Positions 12,029 to 22,477 of a DNA stretch of 64,000 bases are shown here, one piece after another. Below the pieces are notes generated by a model. It had not been told where the DNA came from. It saw nothing but the letters and a program-made list of their open reading frames with translations, and did no database searches. This stretch comes from Lactarius indigo (taxonomy: Eukaryota; Basidiomycota; Agaricomycetes; Russulales; Russulaceae): the NCBI GenBank assembly GCA_025766275.1, contig JAFKAC010000045.1, positions 310,001 to 374,000 of the forward strand. The letters are read 5' to 3'. The position numbers were made by a program, and so were the translations under genes. The stretch's first letter is position 1, and every line of letters begins with the position of its first letter.

Positions 12029-13616
12029 AGGAAAGCTGTACTACTGTACTGTACTGGTCATCACAAGACCCCCGGCAACTTTGTGCTTTTTCACCCTCCT
12101 ACAGTACGCACTCCATACAGAATGTGTATGGAGTGGCAGCGACAGGCAGACCTACTGATCTAACCGGACATAACGGGGCTTCTATTTTTCAGGAACTGGA
12201 ACTTGAGATCTCACTCTGAGCCCGATGGTCCCGCCTGACAACGTCTTCTTCCCGAGCTCGCAATTAATTCCTACAACATCGCAGAGAACCTTTGGTACGA
12301 ATCTTTCATCAATCATGAACACGACTGGACCTTTCACGTCAATGCGATGTGTAACTGCGCAAAAGCTTCGTTCAAGGCGCTTTCAAGTCCTCGGCGATTT
12401 CGTCCGCGGTCTTTCAGCAAAAAATTGGAGACTCAGCTGATGCCCATCTGGAAAATTTGACCAAAATCTCCAAACTTGCCTCTACAGTTTTCCCCAGGCC
12501 TACCAGGGGCTTGGCGAACCCAGGATCTTCTGTCGGCAGTGGCCAGTAAACCTGCTGATGCAGGGATGAGCGCCACGTCCACCAATGTTCATCAACTCTT
12601 GAGGCCTCGAGGACTTAACTGCCAAGGTCGGCAGGGCCCCTGCTGAAATGAACCAGAATCAGTTCCCTCCAACCGGGGCAAACAACAGCGCTTCTGAAAA
12701 AAACCCGGAAGTCGTGTCCCAAGCCGCGTGGAGATCGACGGCCATCAGGGAAATCGTCGAGGAGACTTACCTCGGTCACGATCAAACATTTCGTCGAGAT
12801 CGCCTAAACACTGAAGTAGTGGCGATGTATCGTCACTATAGCCGAATCGAGGGTGAGCAGCCAAACCTTCAAGTCGAGCGAGGGGTTGAATCGATACGAT
12901 GTTGATAAGTTACTTTCGGTCTTGGCCTTGCAGGGAGAGTCACTCTTAGAACGAAGCGCTGGCATGCAGACTCGTCCTCCTTTCCCGTTCTCAGTCTGCT
13001 CTCTCGGGAATTTCTAATCCTGATTTACGCTCCATTCAGGGGAACACGCTGAATTTTTCTTATACGCCCTTTAATTTGGTAGGTGGCGCTGTCTCAACCC
13101 CCATCCCGCTGTTCCTCTCCACATAGTAGTCGGCCACAAGTCCAACGCAGACTGAGCTCGCCGCTTTAAGCAAGGCTGGTCCTCACTCGACGAGATCTGC
13201 AAGTACTGATTCTGAGAAAGAACATTATCTTCATTACCCTCTCTTCTCTGAAGCCCGATGAGGGATTAACCCATACAGACACCTCTTGTTCCGCTTGTTC
13301 GGGACACGCGAAGGCGCCAAATCCCCCTTCCAGTTCTTCGACGAAGCCCCTGTCGCGCATAAGCTCCCCAAGCCCCGTGGTTGCCACGATTTCCCGGAGT
13401 CGATCCATCAACGGATACATAATTATCTCGGGAATAACGACGTTCACTGGCACTTGTCGCCCGAAACCCTATCAACTAACCCAACCCGGCAAGTCTTAAG
13501 CAGGAAATAAATGCCAGTCCCTAGTCACGTTGAAATAGCTCCGGTAGATCGATTTTTGTCTTAGTTACATGGTCCGGAATAAAAACGACTTTATTTCTTT
13601 ATTATGTTTTGATTGT
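12029..13616. other. Region between glycosidase copy 2 and Rrp45-like gene
   Basis: 12040-12740 is the matching flank of the duplication. A plus-strand open frame at 12648-12905 (85 codons; it has no clear counterpart in the first copy) and a minus-strand frame at 13166-13453 (95 codons, containing GFVEELEGGFGAFACPEQAEQ) are not recognised and have no supporting exons. The second has rather protein-like composition and could be an exon relic. Confidence 0.35.
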
Positions 13617-14635
13617 TCACCGCACTTCGACATTCTTGTGCGCCCAGTCCTCGCGCACGTGTACATCCAACCACGTCTCGAGCTCGCGCGCGCGCCTTGC
13701 CGCGATCTCCACAGCGCTGATGAGCGTCTCCGGCGCGAGCGGAAGACCTCCCGCCTTGTGCACGACGGCGAGTTCGCGCTGCGCCGTGAGAGCAAGGACG
13801 AGCACGCCATGCGCGAGCCGCAGTTCCAAGCCCGCAGGGTCCAGCAGCATCCGGACCTTCGGCTGCTCCGACCCCTTGCTCTCAGAATAGAACGCAAAGG
13901 ATACGCAGAAAGGCGTATGATGCAGAGCGAGCGGGACCGGTGCGCGTGCCGATGGCGCGTACACTGTCACCTCGCCCGTGCCGTGGACCTCCACCTCCGG
14001 CCGTCGGAAGTGCCGCAGGGCAGCGGCGCACGCGAGGCTCGCGCAATCCAGCAGCCCCCCGCCACCTCCTGCGGCTGCGGCAGCGTCGGAAGAGGAAGAA
14101 GAGGAGGCCGCGGAGAGCACGTGTACAGAGAGGCGCAGGTGCCAGACGCGCTCGCCTGTGAGGACGCAGAGCGCCTCGCGGTCGATGGCGTCACTGCGCC
14201 GGAAGATCTTGTCGAGGTGGCGTGCGAGCGCCGTTTCTTCTTCGCTCGATCTGCGGGTGTGAGGGGACGTGAAGTTGGGGGTGGGGAGTAGTGACGCACC
14301 GGCCTGGTTCGTACTCGGCCCCTGCCATTGGAGAGAGCTCACAGTGGATGCTGATGAGCCCCTCGAACGGCCGTTGGGGCTCGGGGCGCACCATTTTGGC
14401 GTCTACATGCGCCAGCACGCTGTCACGTCGTGCGTAAGTATATGTGTGAGCAAGTTAGGTGGGCAGGGGCGGACCGAGTTTTGCCTAAGGAACACTCGAC
14501 ATGGCCCAGCTCAGCACCGAAAGAGAGGTCCAGGGTGCGCGCCTCGAGGAAGCCGCGGCCATCGAGACGCGCGTCCTGGTCGAGGGCGGCGAAGAAGAAA
14601 TCTTTCTCAGGGATCGAGGGTGATGGCGGGCGCAT
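13617..14635 (-). CDS. RRP45: Exosome complex RNase PH-like subunit Rrp45 (EXOSC9-like)
   Basis: Three exons on the minus strand join in frame: 14635-14475, 14419-14300 and 14250-13617, giving 304 residues. The N-terminus has the family's DARLDGRGFLEARTLDLSFG followed by GHVECSLGKTRVLAHV. Next come RPFEGLISIHCELSPMA, EYEPGR, an ALARHLDKIFRRSDAIDREAL stretch, ALRHFRRPEVEVHG, and PVPLALHHTPFCVSFAF, the typical order of the RNase PH fold in Rrp45. The protein is a non-catalytic ring subunit of the RNA exosome, which processes rRNA and degrades RNA in nucleus and cytoplasm. Introns are 55 and 49 bases. A Ser/Ala/Gly-rich insert (about residues 133-150) sits in a surface loop. The start is the ATG just before the conserved N-terminal helix. 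It is divergently transcribed from the gene at 14783. Confidence 0.9.
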
Positions 14636-14782
14636 CGTTCGTCGCGTAAACTCTCGTTTTCAGACGCACTCAGCCACAGCGGCCATTCCATCCCCAAACT
14701 GTTCGCCTTTCGCTACTGCTCGACCCGCACCCGGTGCAAGCTTGCACTGGCAATACTCCAGGCCCGTGCTCGCAGGCCCTCG
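14636..14782. promoter_or_regulatory. Short divergent promoter region
   Basis: Only 147 bases separate the start codons of the Rrp45-like gene (minus) and the FCP1-like gene (plus), so both promoters must lie here or within leader sequence. I see no clear TATA box, only pyrimidine-rich tracts. Confidence 0.5.
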
Positions 14783-16283
14783 ATGGCGTATTACCCTGGA
14801 GACGACTACTACTACCAGCATCTGCCCGACTATTATTCCCAGAGCCTTTTCTCCTTTGGCACTAGTGCTGCCCTCAATCTCAATGACCCGTACGCGTTCA
14901 CCTTTACCCACAATCCGCACTACGATCATGACGATGGTCGCCAACGCCAACATCAACACCAACCTGCTTCAATTGCCGTGCGCTCGAGCGCCTTCACCCC
15001 CCACTCGTCACCCCCCTTCGTCGCCCCTCCGTCTGCTCCCGATCTTCCCCGCTCGAGCCCACCACCACCACCACCTCTCGAATCCACCCCTTCCGAGTCC
15101 TACCTCGCCTTTTCCTCCATACCCTCGGCGACACTCTCCTCTCCAACACGCAAGCTCATCGTGCTCGACCTAAACGGCACGCTCCTCCTGCGCTCCCCGC
15201 GGCCCCCACGCTCTGCCCGAGGCCAGCATCACCTGGGCCCCGCACCACGCCGCGTGATGCCCCGCCCTTACCTCCCTGCGCTCCGTTCATACTTCTTTGC
15301 ACCCAGCACGCGCGCATGGCTCGACATCATGATTTGGAGCTCCGCGCAGCCGCATAGCGTCGACGATATGCTCCTGCATACGTTTGGGCACGACCGCTCG
15401 GGGTTTGTCGCCGTGTGGGCGCGGGATACGCTCGGGCTTACCGAAGACCATTATCGTGCGTCCCTACTCACTTTCATCCTTAACCCAATCCATTTTTATC
15501 CTTCGGATGATTAAATATATTGCGGACTAATTGAGATCTGCGAATCTGTGATAGTAGAATGCCATATTTTGACTTTACTCGCCGACACCTTTTACTTCAG
15601 CTTCTTTTGGTGTGTCAGATCCCCGCTAATCGATGCTCACAGATCGTAAAGTGCAAACGATCAAAGACCTCGAAAAGCCCTGGGCGGCTCTTGCTCCACC
15701 TGAGCAGAGTCGCGCCTCACCTTCCTCAGTCGCGTCCTCCCGTCACGCCTCCCCAGAGCCGACCTGGTCCAGCCACTCGGCCGCAACGACGATTTTACTG
15801 GACGACTCGCACGCCAAGGCGGCGCTTCAGCCATACAACCACCTCTGCGTGCCCGAGTATACCCGTGCGCAGCGTAATGCGGATCTCACCGCACTCGGGT
15901 TAGGGCTCGGACCTCAACCCCATCATACCCAGCGCACACCACTACCCGCCCACGAAACAACGACCCCAGTAGGCGAGGAGGCTGCTGACGCACACCATCT
16001 GGGGAAGGGACATAAACGCAAGCGCAGCAAAGAACAGCTGGAGCAGCGAGAGGAAGAGGGAGAAGGGCTTGACGAGACGCTCTTAGCCGTCATCGGCATC
16101 TTGCACGCCGCGCGCCTGCAGAGCAACATCGCCGGCTGGCTGCGAGCTGGTGCACTCCGCCCCAAGTCGGAAGGTGGCGCAGAGTGGTTCGACGATCCCG
16201 CGCTGATACACCAGTGGGCGAGGCGTGGGCGCGATGCGATGCACGAGCTTGGGCTGGTGGTCGAGCACGGCATCAAGCCCTGA
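14783..16283 (+). CDS. FCP1/NIF-type phosphatase-domain protein
   Basis: Two exons, 14783-15455 and 15643-16283, join in frame across a 187-base intron to give 437 residues. The first 125 residues are low complexity (Tyr/Asp/His, then Pro/Ser-rich). The FCP1 homology domain starts at KLIVLDLNGTLLLRSP (Asp129) and continues through MPRPYLPALRSY, MIWSSAQPHSVD (about 183-194) and DRKVQTIKDLEKPW after the intron. LLDDSHAKAALQPYNHLCVPEY then matches the third phosphatase motif. The canonical first motif is DXDXT; here the second Asp is Asn131, which I recall from relatives in this fungal subgroup, so catalysis is uncertain. A basic cluster at 349-354 (KRKRSK) may be a nuclear signal. The family acts on phosphoserine in proteins such as RNA polymerase II; the target here is unknown. 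It is divergent from the Rrp45-like gene. Confidence 0.8.
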
Positions 16284-16664
16284 GACGGACTCGTCGTTCC
16301 ATGAACTCTTCATGAGCGAGCCCTTTTAGAGCTCCTCGGTGCTGAGTAGTTTCTTTTCCCTCCTCAAGATGGTTGGATTATCGTGCGATTTGCACATGCG
16401 TGGTCTATATATGTAGGGTGCATGCGTGTGTGCTACGCGTGTATACCGGATAGTTGAACGTCCAAACTGTCTGACCCATGTTATGCTATGCTAATTGATA
16501 AGACTTGCCACCGAGTGCTGCTGTGCGTGATTGACTGTGTGAAGAACACGATCCGGCCGAAGACGACGAGACATCGCTCTCCTCGAGTACGTGAATGTCA
16601 AACGTCGGTGGCTGACCCTGTGGGGTCTATTAAGTCAGCCCCAAAACCGTACCGTTGCATAACA
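16284..16664. other. Convergent 3' flanks of FCP1-like and F-box genes
   Basis: The two flanking genes point at each other, so this stretch holds both 3' untranslated regions. I see no further gene and no unambiguous polyadenylation signal. Confidence 0.5.
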
Positions 16665-18388
16665 TCAACTCACGACGCGCACAAAGGCCACCAGCCGCTC
16701 GCCGTCCGTCAGCACCATCGAGTGCTCCCGCGTAGGCGCCTCCACGCGCGTCTCGACAAACGGCAGCGCCGACGCGACGTCATGCGCAAAGCACGTCGAC
16801 CCGCCGCGGATGATCGTCTCCGTTGGCGGCAGCTCAGACACGGTGCCCACTCCACGGTCGCTGCCCCCATCCCGCGCAGCGGCCGCCGCGCGCCGCACAC
16901 GCACGGCGCTAAAGTCCCGGATCACAAGCCGGTCCGCTTCGAGCGAGAGCCAGCGCTGCCCCGCGTGCGCCGTAATCCACTGGAACGAGGACGGCGCGAT
17001 GACACGCGCCGCGCTGGGGCCCCACTCCTCCCATGGCGTGGTGTTGTCGTCCCCGCTACCTTCACCTTCACCATCTCCGTCGTCGCCCTCCGCAGTGGCG
17101 AGCGCAAAGAGCGCGCGGTGGCTGATCGTCGTCACCACTTTCTTCCACGTCATCTGCGGCCCGTGCTGGCGGAGCAGGAACGTGATCCCCACGACCATGT
17201 CGTCCGGTGCGCTGTGGAACGGTAGCGGCGATGCCGGGCGCTGTAGTGGTGTCCCGCGCCGCCGCGCGCTATGCCGGTCCGTCTGCATGTATGCCGTGTG
17301 CACGTGGTAGCCCACGTGGAAGGGTGGAAGGGCGAGCGTGCGTACGACGCGCAAGCTCGGTGGCGTCTGTGCCGTGCCCCGCGTCACGCGGCAAAGTTCG
17401 ATCGAGGGTGACTCGCGCTTGAGGAAGAGCACGAGCTCCGGTGAGAGAACGGAGAGCGCGCCCTCGTACGTCCCATTTGGCGCGCGGTGGACCTGAGCAA
17501 GTTTCAGAATGCGAGGCGCGGCTGAAGCTCCAACGAGCACGTACCAGTGACATTAGTCCCTGCTTCCAATCGACGAGGTAGATCGCGTCGCTCTCCGGGG
17601 CGTCGTTCCGTAGGTCGACCAGGACGAGTACAATCTGGTCCCCGATAACGTCTGCTCGCACGTCGAGGAGGCTCACGGGGAGCTGTGTGTCGAGCCGGAG
17701 GTCGGGGAGCTTCGCTAGTGGATGTGCGCCCCCCGTCTCGAGGCTCATGAACCGCAGGACGGTGGACGTGGGCGCGCTGTCTACGCGCGGCAAGCTGACA
17801 TGGATGAGAGTTGTTGAGAAAAAAACGGAAAACGCTGGTGTGCCGAGTCCAGAGGGAATGCGCTGTTCACCTGAGGACCGAAACGACAAGGTCATCCTCC
17901 TCGATGGAAAACGCCTGCGTGATCGCGATCGATCCTGGGGGATAGTCGATCTGCTTCCAGCGGTGTTGGCCCGTGCGGAGCGCGTCGCGCAGATCGACGT
18001 ACAGCAGCGCGGGCTGCCGGAGGCCGGTCGGGTGGCCCTGCCAGTCCACTGCGAACAGATAGTCGTCGCAGAGAAAAAAGGGACCAAACAGGTCCCGCTC
18101 GGCCGGAATCACGAGCCGAGGGGTCACCAAGTACTTCCCTATGTCGTTCCACGACGTTTCCCACCGCTCGAGCGTCTCCAGCCGGTCGATAATGGGTCGA
18201 CCTGGCAGGTCCCACAATGGATCGTACACGCCCGCCTGCTCCATCCGATATAGGTACTGCAGCAGAAGGGATCCTTCCACGATGAGGTGTATCCGCCTGC
18301 AGCAAAGTCGGAGCACTGCGATATCTTGCGCTCGCAAGCATGAAGCGATCTTTTCAATGAGCTCAGTCGAGAGAGAGAGAAACGACAT
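16665..18388 (-). CDS. F-box protein
   Basis: Three minus-strand exons, 18388-17871, 17794-17545 and 17492-16665, join in frame to 531 residues with introns of 76 and 52 bases. The first 40 residues fit an F-box (LSLSTELIEKIASCLRAQDI, then VLRLCCRRIHLIVE). The rest lacks a named repeat but has beta-rich stretches such as VIGDQIVLVLVDLR and VHRAPNGTYEGALSVLS, like many basidiomycete F-box proteins. An acidic low-complexity insert (Asp/Gly/Glu) lies at about residues 390-405. Such proteins link substrates to an SCF ubiquitin ligase through Skp1; the substrate is unknown. I chose the ATG at 18388 because the F-box begins at once. An in-frame upstream ATG at 18460 would add 24 residues that do not resemble the family. 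Confidence 0.8.
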
Positions 18389-19965
18389 GTTTGGGTTCTC
18401 AGGAGACCGTGACCGCCTCGCTGCGGCGCTAATCCCCACCCCGCACGACCAACCCTGCACGGCGACTGCCGAGGGGGGCCATTCCCATGTGGCATGCCGA
18501 TGTCGACGAATGTCCTTCTAACGCCCTACATAGCTCTTGCTCTAGGTCGGGAAGGAGAGCCTGAAGTACTATGCACGTCACGCCACCATGGATATCATGT
18601 AGGCATCAAGGTAACCATTACAGCGGTCTCAGTTAGAACATTACGTTGCTGATCAATATATCAATGATCAACACGAATATCGACCCAAGGTTCGACACCC
18701 AGAATACTCCTAGTGCCCCCTCTTCCCTTACCCCCAGCCTCCCCGGAGTCTGTCAACGGCCTCAAACACTGGTTTACATTGGAACTGGCGATGGTACGTG
18801 CTGTGTACCTGTAAGAAAGTGAAGAGCCGTGAATAGGCAAGGACAACGTCCGTGACTAAAAGGCTCACGTGGGAAGAGTCACAATTGTAGGAACAGAAGA
18901 GGTCCGAAGGGTTAGAGGATGACCATAGGAGTCTCGGCGAGTGCTGCTTCGAGCAGAAAGGCTGCAATACCGCAATACGCCATCCTAGTGAGCATCTTCA
19001 CAAAGCATGTAACTTCTGGTGGTCAATCCTCAGCACCGAGGGATGAAGACAGCAGGGCTGGATGTTGTCGATACGCCGAGGACATGACTTAGTTCTTCCG
19101 AGGTTGCGTAAAACAAGCGCCGGTGACTGGAGTTCCGAATTCGGCAGCACTACAGTCAATATTTCCTCTGATAGTAGCACCAGTGTCTAAAAGTGGTAAA
19201 CTTTAACGTCGCAGAGGTACGCGGTCCATAATACCGTCCGAATGGCATAGGTTCTTCCAAAGAAAGATACGACCTGAGTTTGTTGACTTGTTGCACGCCA
19301 ACCTTACCATTGAATATAATCCCAAAAGCGATGAAGATATCCTATCTCCGGCGCATCAAGACTGGTCAACTATATGTGTCAATGGGTCGTACGTGCAAAC
19401 TGTGTGGAGTTTGTGAAATGCATGACTGAAGAACTGGTGCTTGGCATCCAGAACGCGAGGATAGCTCAAAAAGAACAGGTACTCGTCGCCATTGTGTGGC
19501 AGAAACTAGAGACGACCAGCGCAGCCGTAGCGCCGTTGACTGGCCTAATCAGTCACTAAAACCTATCCAAAGAACTTGAATATCGAATATTCCTTATAGG
19601 TTTCACTTGTCCTTCTGAAAAGGTGCAGGAGTCCAGCTAAAGAATCCACGTAGAATGACAAAGTAGAGTGCATCTGGGCGCAACTGTGCCCTGAGTTGAA
19701 CGCTCGACACCCATCATGATGCGACATCAACGTGGCGCAGCATCTACCAATGAGATTGTCAGCAGGTAGTTCTCTACCTCCGTACGAAGACCGAACAAAC
19801 GAAGAAGTCATGGGTGAAGTCGACAGGGACAGTTGCGGGTGCGATCGATGTTCGCGTGTTGTCGGCCCGCAAAGGGAAAGTAGCGCCAAGTCGGGTCGCC
19901 GTGTTTGGTGTCACCCGGCCTTGGAGTCTGCCACTCGACCCATCTTCAGGCTGCCCGCCTTGGCA
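18389..19965. other. Region without recognised gene before the sugar kinase
   Basis: The stretch contains the F-box gene's upstream region at one end and the kinase promoter at the other. Minus-strand frames at 18728-18967 and 18998-19180 show no family resemblance beyond a brief ALVLRNLGR, similar to LLRNLGR in the broken gene at 1902-3255. That could be chance or a small relic. No RNA gene is apparent. Confidence 0.4.
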
Positions 19966-21789
19966 ATGTCTCGCCTCCGCCCTTCGCCAACGCCAACTCC
20001 TCCACCTTCGACGCGTCCTCTACGCGTCGTCGCTGTGGGGACGCTCTTCTTGACCCACACACTCTCCCTGCCTTCACATCCAGCCCCCACAAAGACTATA
20101 CGCGCTCACGAATACGTACGCTCTCGCGGGGGTAGCGCGCCTTCCATCCTTTGCGTGCTCTCCCAATTGCAAGCTGACAAGTGCTGGCTGGTCGCGAGTC
20201 TGGGCGGCGCGCAAGAAGCGCGGGTTGTCACGCGTGAGCTAGAGGCCGATGGCGTGAGCACGCGATACTGCAAGGTTTGGGACGGAGCGGGTGTCCCAGC
20301 TGCATGGATCCTCCACGCTGGTGAGTACCCACACGCTTTTGGACTAGCACCTACGCTAGAGGCATGCCGGGATTCTGATGCGTTGGCGGCTCTGGTTGAA
20401 TCCCGCCTAGCGAGGAGCTAAGTTCGACTGCCGTCCTATCACTTCTCTCACATGCATCAACAAAAGGAGACTTATATTATCATTTTCCCCTCTCATTAGG
20501 CGACACGAACAGCCAGTCCGTCATCAACCACAATCCACTTCCGGACATTCCACATGAGGAGTTTGTCTCGCTCATGGGGCCCTTGCTCGTCCCTGAGCAC
20601 TATCCCTCTCCAGAATCACCCTTGGACTCCCCTACCCTTTCCCCGCCCCCACCGGTGCAGAACAACGGCGCACCGTTTGAGTGGATACACTTTGAGGGGC
20701 GGTCCGTCAAGACGACATTAAGCAACCTCCAGGGGCTAGACGGTCTCGCACGCGAGAGACGCTGGCGTTCACAGTGCGTGTTTAGCGTGGACATCGGTCG
20801 GCGCGCGAAGCAAGGAATCGAAGCGGTGCGCAACTTTCTCTTCGAGCTCCTTGGCGCCGTCCAACCAACTCCTCGTCCACGCAGCTCATCCCCCACGCCG
20901 ACGTGCTCTTCCTCAACCGACACTACGCGCAAGCGCAGTCCCCCGCGTATGCCAGCGCCCCGCGTGCCTTCCTGCTCGCACTGACGCGCCTCGCCCCGCC
21001 CCACGCGCTGCTCGTCGCATACTGGGGCGCCGACGGCGCGGCAGCGCTCTCCGTCCCAACGCGAGAGTACTTCCAGTCCTCTGGGTGGTCGGCACCTCCC
21101 ACGCCCGCCGCGAGTGCATCTCCCTCCTCTCTCTCCGCCACGACGACCCCGTCCACGCCAGCGCGGCACCACCCACGCAACGGCGAGGAGGCGCAGAGCG
21201 TACGCAGCGGGAGCGGGTTCTGGGCGGCAGGGCACGAGAGCAGCCAAGGCAGCAGCGCGTTCTCCGCCTCGCAGCTGCGCCGCCTTGCAGAGCAGTCCGC
21301 CTCCGCCTCCACGTCTACCCCGCCGCAGGCTGCAGACAATGACTCGGGTGACGACTCGGACTGCACGGAGATCGCTGGAGGCTCGAGTAATGACGGATCG
21401 CGCGCGCAGGGCCCCGCTGGCCAGACTCCTACGTCGGGAGCGAGGAGCAAGCAGCAGGCCGTGAGGCAGCGCGCGGACGACGTCGGCGCGCAGGATGCGT
21501 TCGTCGCGGGCATGATATACGCGCTTAGCCGTCGGCTCCTACCTGGCGCGCCGTATGTACCGGGCCTAGCGGTCCCCACGGATGCGCAGAGGACCGAGGG
21601 CGGTCGGTGGAAGCTGGACGAATGCCTGAGGCACGCATGGTTTTTTTTGTGTCGGCGTGGTATTGGCTATTCTGACTACTTGCGGATGGTCCCAGGTTCG
21701 CAACGGAGCTCGCAGGGCGCAGAGCGCGCCGGCGTGCATGGGACGGCCTGGGCGAGGAGATGGCCCGCGCAGGTTGGTTTGATACTTGA
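19966..21789 (+). CDS. PfkB-family carbohydrate kinase (ketohexokinase-like)
   Basis: Four exons, 19966-20320, 20500-20825, 20885-21639 and 21696-21789, join in frame to 509 residues. The N-terminal sheet (PLRVVAVGTLFL) is followed by RGGSAPSILCVLSQL, the glycine-rich sugar-binding segment. The middle has HAGDTNSQSVINHN and PFEWIHFEGRSV, and IPHADVLFLNRHYAQ comes at the start of exon 3. GAQDAFVAGMIYAL (residues 428-441) is the second PfkB signature with the catalytic base Asp431; the third residue of the usual GAGD is Gln. The protein is longer than the usual 300-350 because of a Ser/Thr/Ala-rich insert between about residues 295 and 415. The family phosphorylates sugars such as fructose with ATP in the cytosol; the exact sugar is not determinable. 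The last exon ends in EEMARAGWFDT, which supports the final splice site. Confidence 0.8.
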
Positions 21790-22477
21790 CGAATGATGGG
21801 CCCGAAATGAAAAGAAAAAACAACCCCCCGGGCGCGGAAACGGGGCACTCGTCCTTCTGTCCTTCCGTCAGCACGCCAAGCTCAGTAGCACTGATGAAGA
21901 CGCTGTCGCGACTCCTCGTTCGCCTGGCGCTCCCGCCTTCCTGCCCACTTCATGAGTACGACTTTAATAACGCGACGACATACTGTCTCCTCGGTTCCGA
22001 CGTACCACTAGCGCATACTGTCTATACCCAATACCCATCTATTTGGTTTACACACTGAATCTCTCTTGTCGTGATTGATACTCCGATTAATGATATCCTC
22101 CCTAGAATAATGACATCTCGTAACCCCCTCCGATCTCTCTCCGATCACTACAGTCCAAAAGAGGTAGATGGTTTAATTATGGTAACTGGAGTCTGGAGCC
22201 CACTCTATCTTTTTTATTTTAAAAAAACACTACAGTAGCTTTCTCTTTCTGATGTTCCTAGAGTCCCTCCCCACCTCTTTCAAGTAAAAGTAATGGTGCT
22301 ATGATGTTTCTGGTTACAGCGATACTAGCCCTCAATCCAAGTTCAAAAGGAAACTGAAAGGCGCGCATTATCTAGCGTGGGACTGATCAGCAATACATGG
22401 TATAATTCACGGATTTGTTGACAGTTGTTCCGTCGACTACTCATTTTGCTGGGGGCTCTGTTCTTATCCGTGCCATC
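21790..22477. other. Intergenic region before DUF6535 gene
   Basis: It contains the kinase 3' flank and the upstream region of the membrane protein gene. A T-rich/A-rich tract near 22205-22235 is the only notable feature. No gene is seen. Confidence 0.45.

Larger units (their letters stand above)
7920..12740. repeat. Segmental duplication, copy 2
   Basis: This is the counterpart of 2600-6245, longer because of extra sequence at about 8050-8865 and about 9310-9860. Gene order and orientation match copy 1. The exon structure of the glycosidase is preserved exactly: exons 1 to 5 have identical lengths in both copies and only the last exon differs (588 versus 600 bases). Confidence 0.65.

Noticed and set aside
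13569..14291. Plus-strand frame of 240 codons opposite the Rrp45-like gene
   Set aside because: It is the antisense shadow of a GC-rich exon whose minus-strand product is clearly recognisable.
20600..21579. Long minus-strand frames opposite the sugar kinase
   Set aside because: They are shadows of the GC-rich kinase exons and show no family resemblance.
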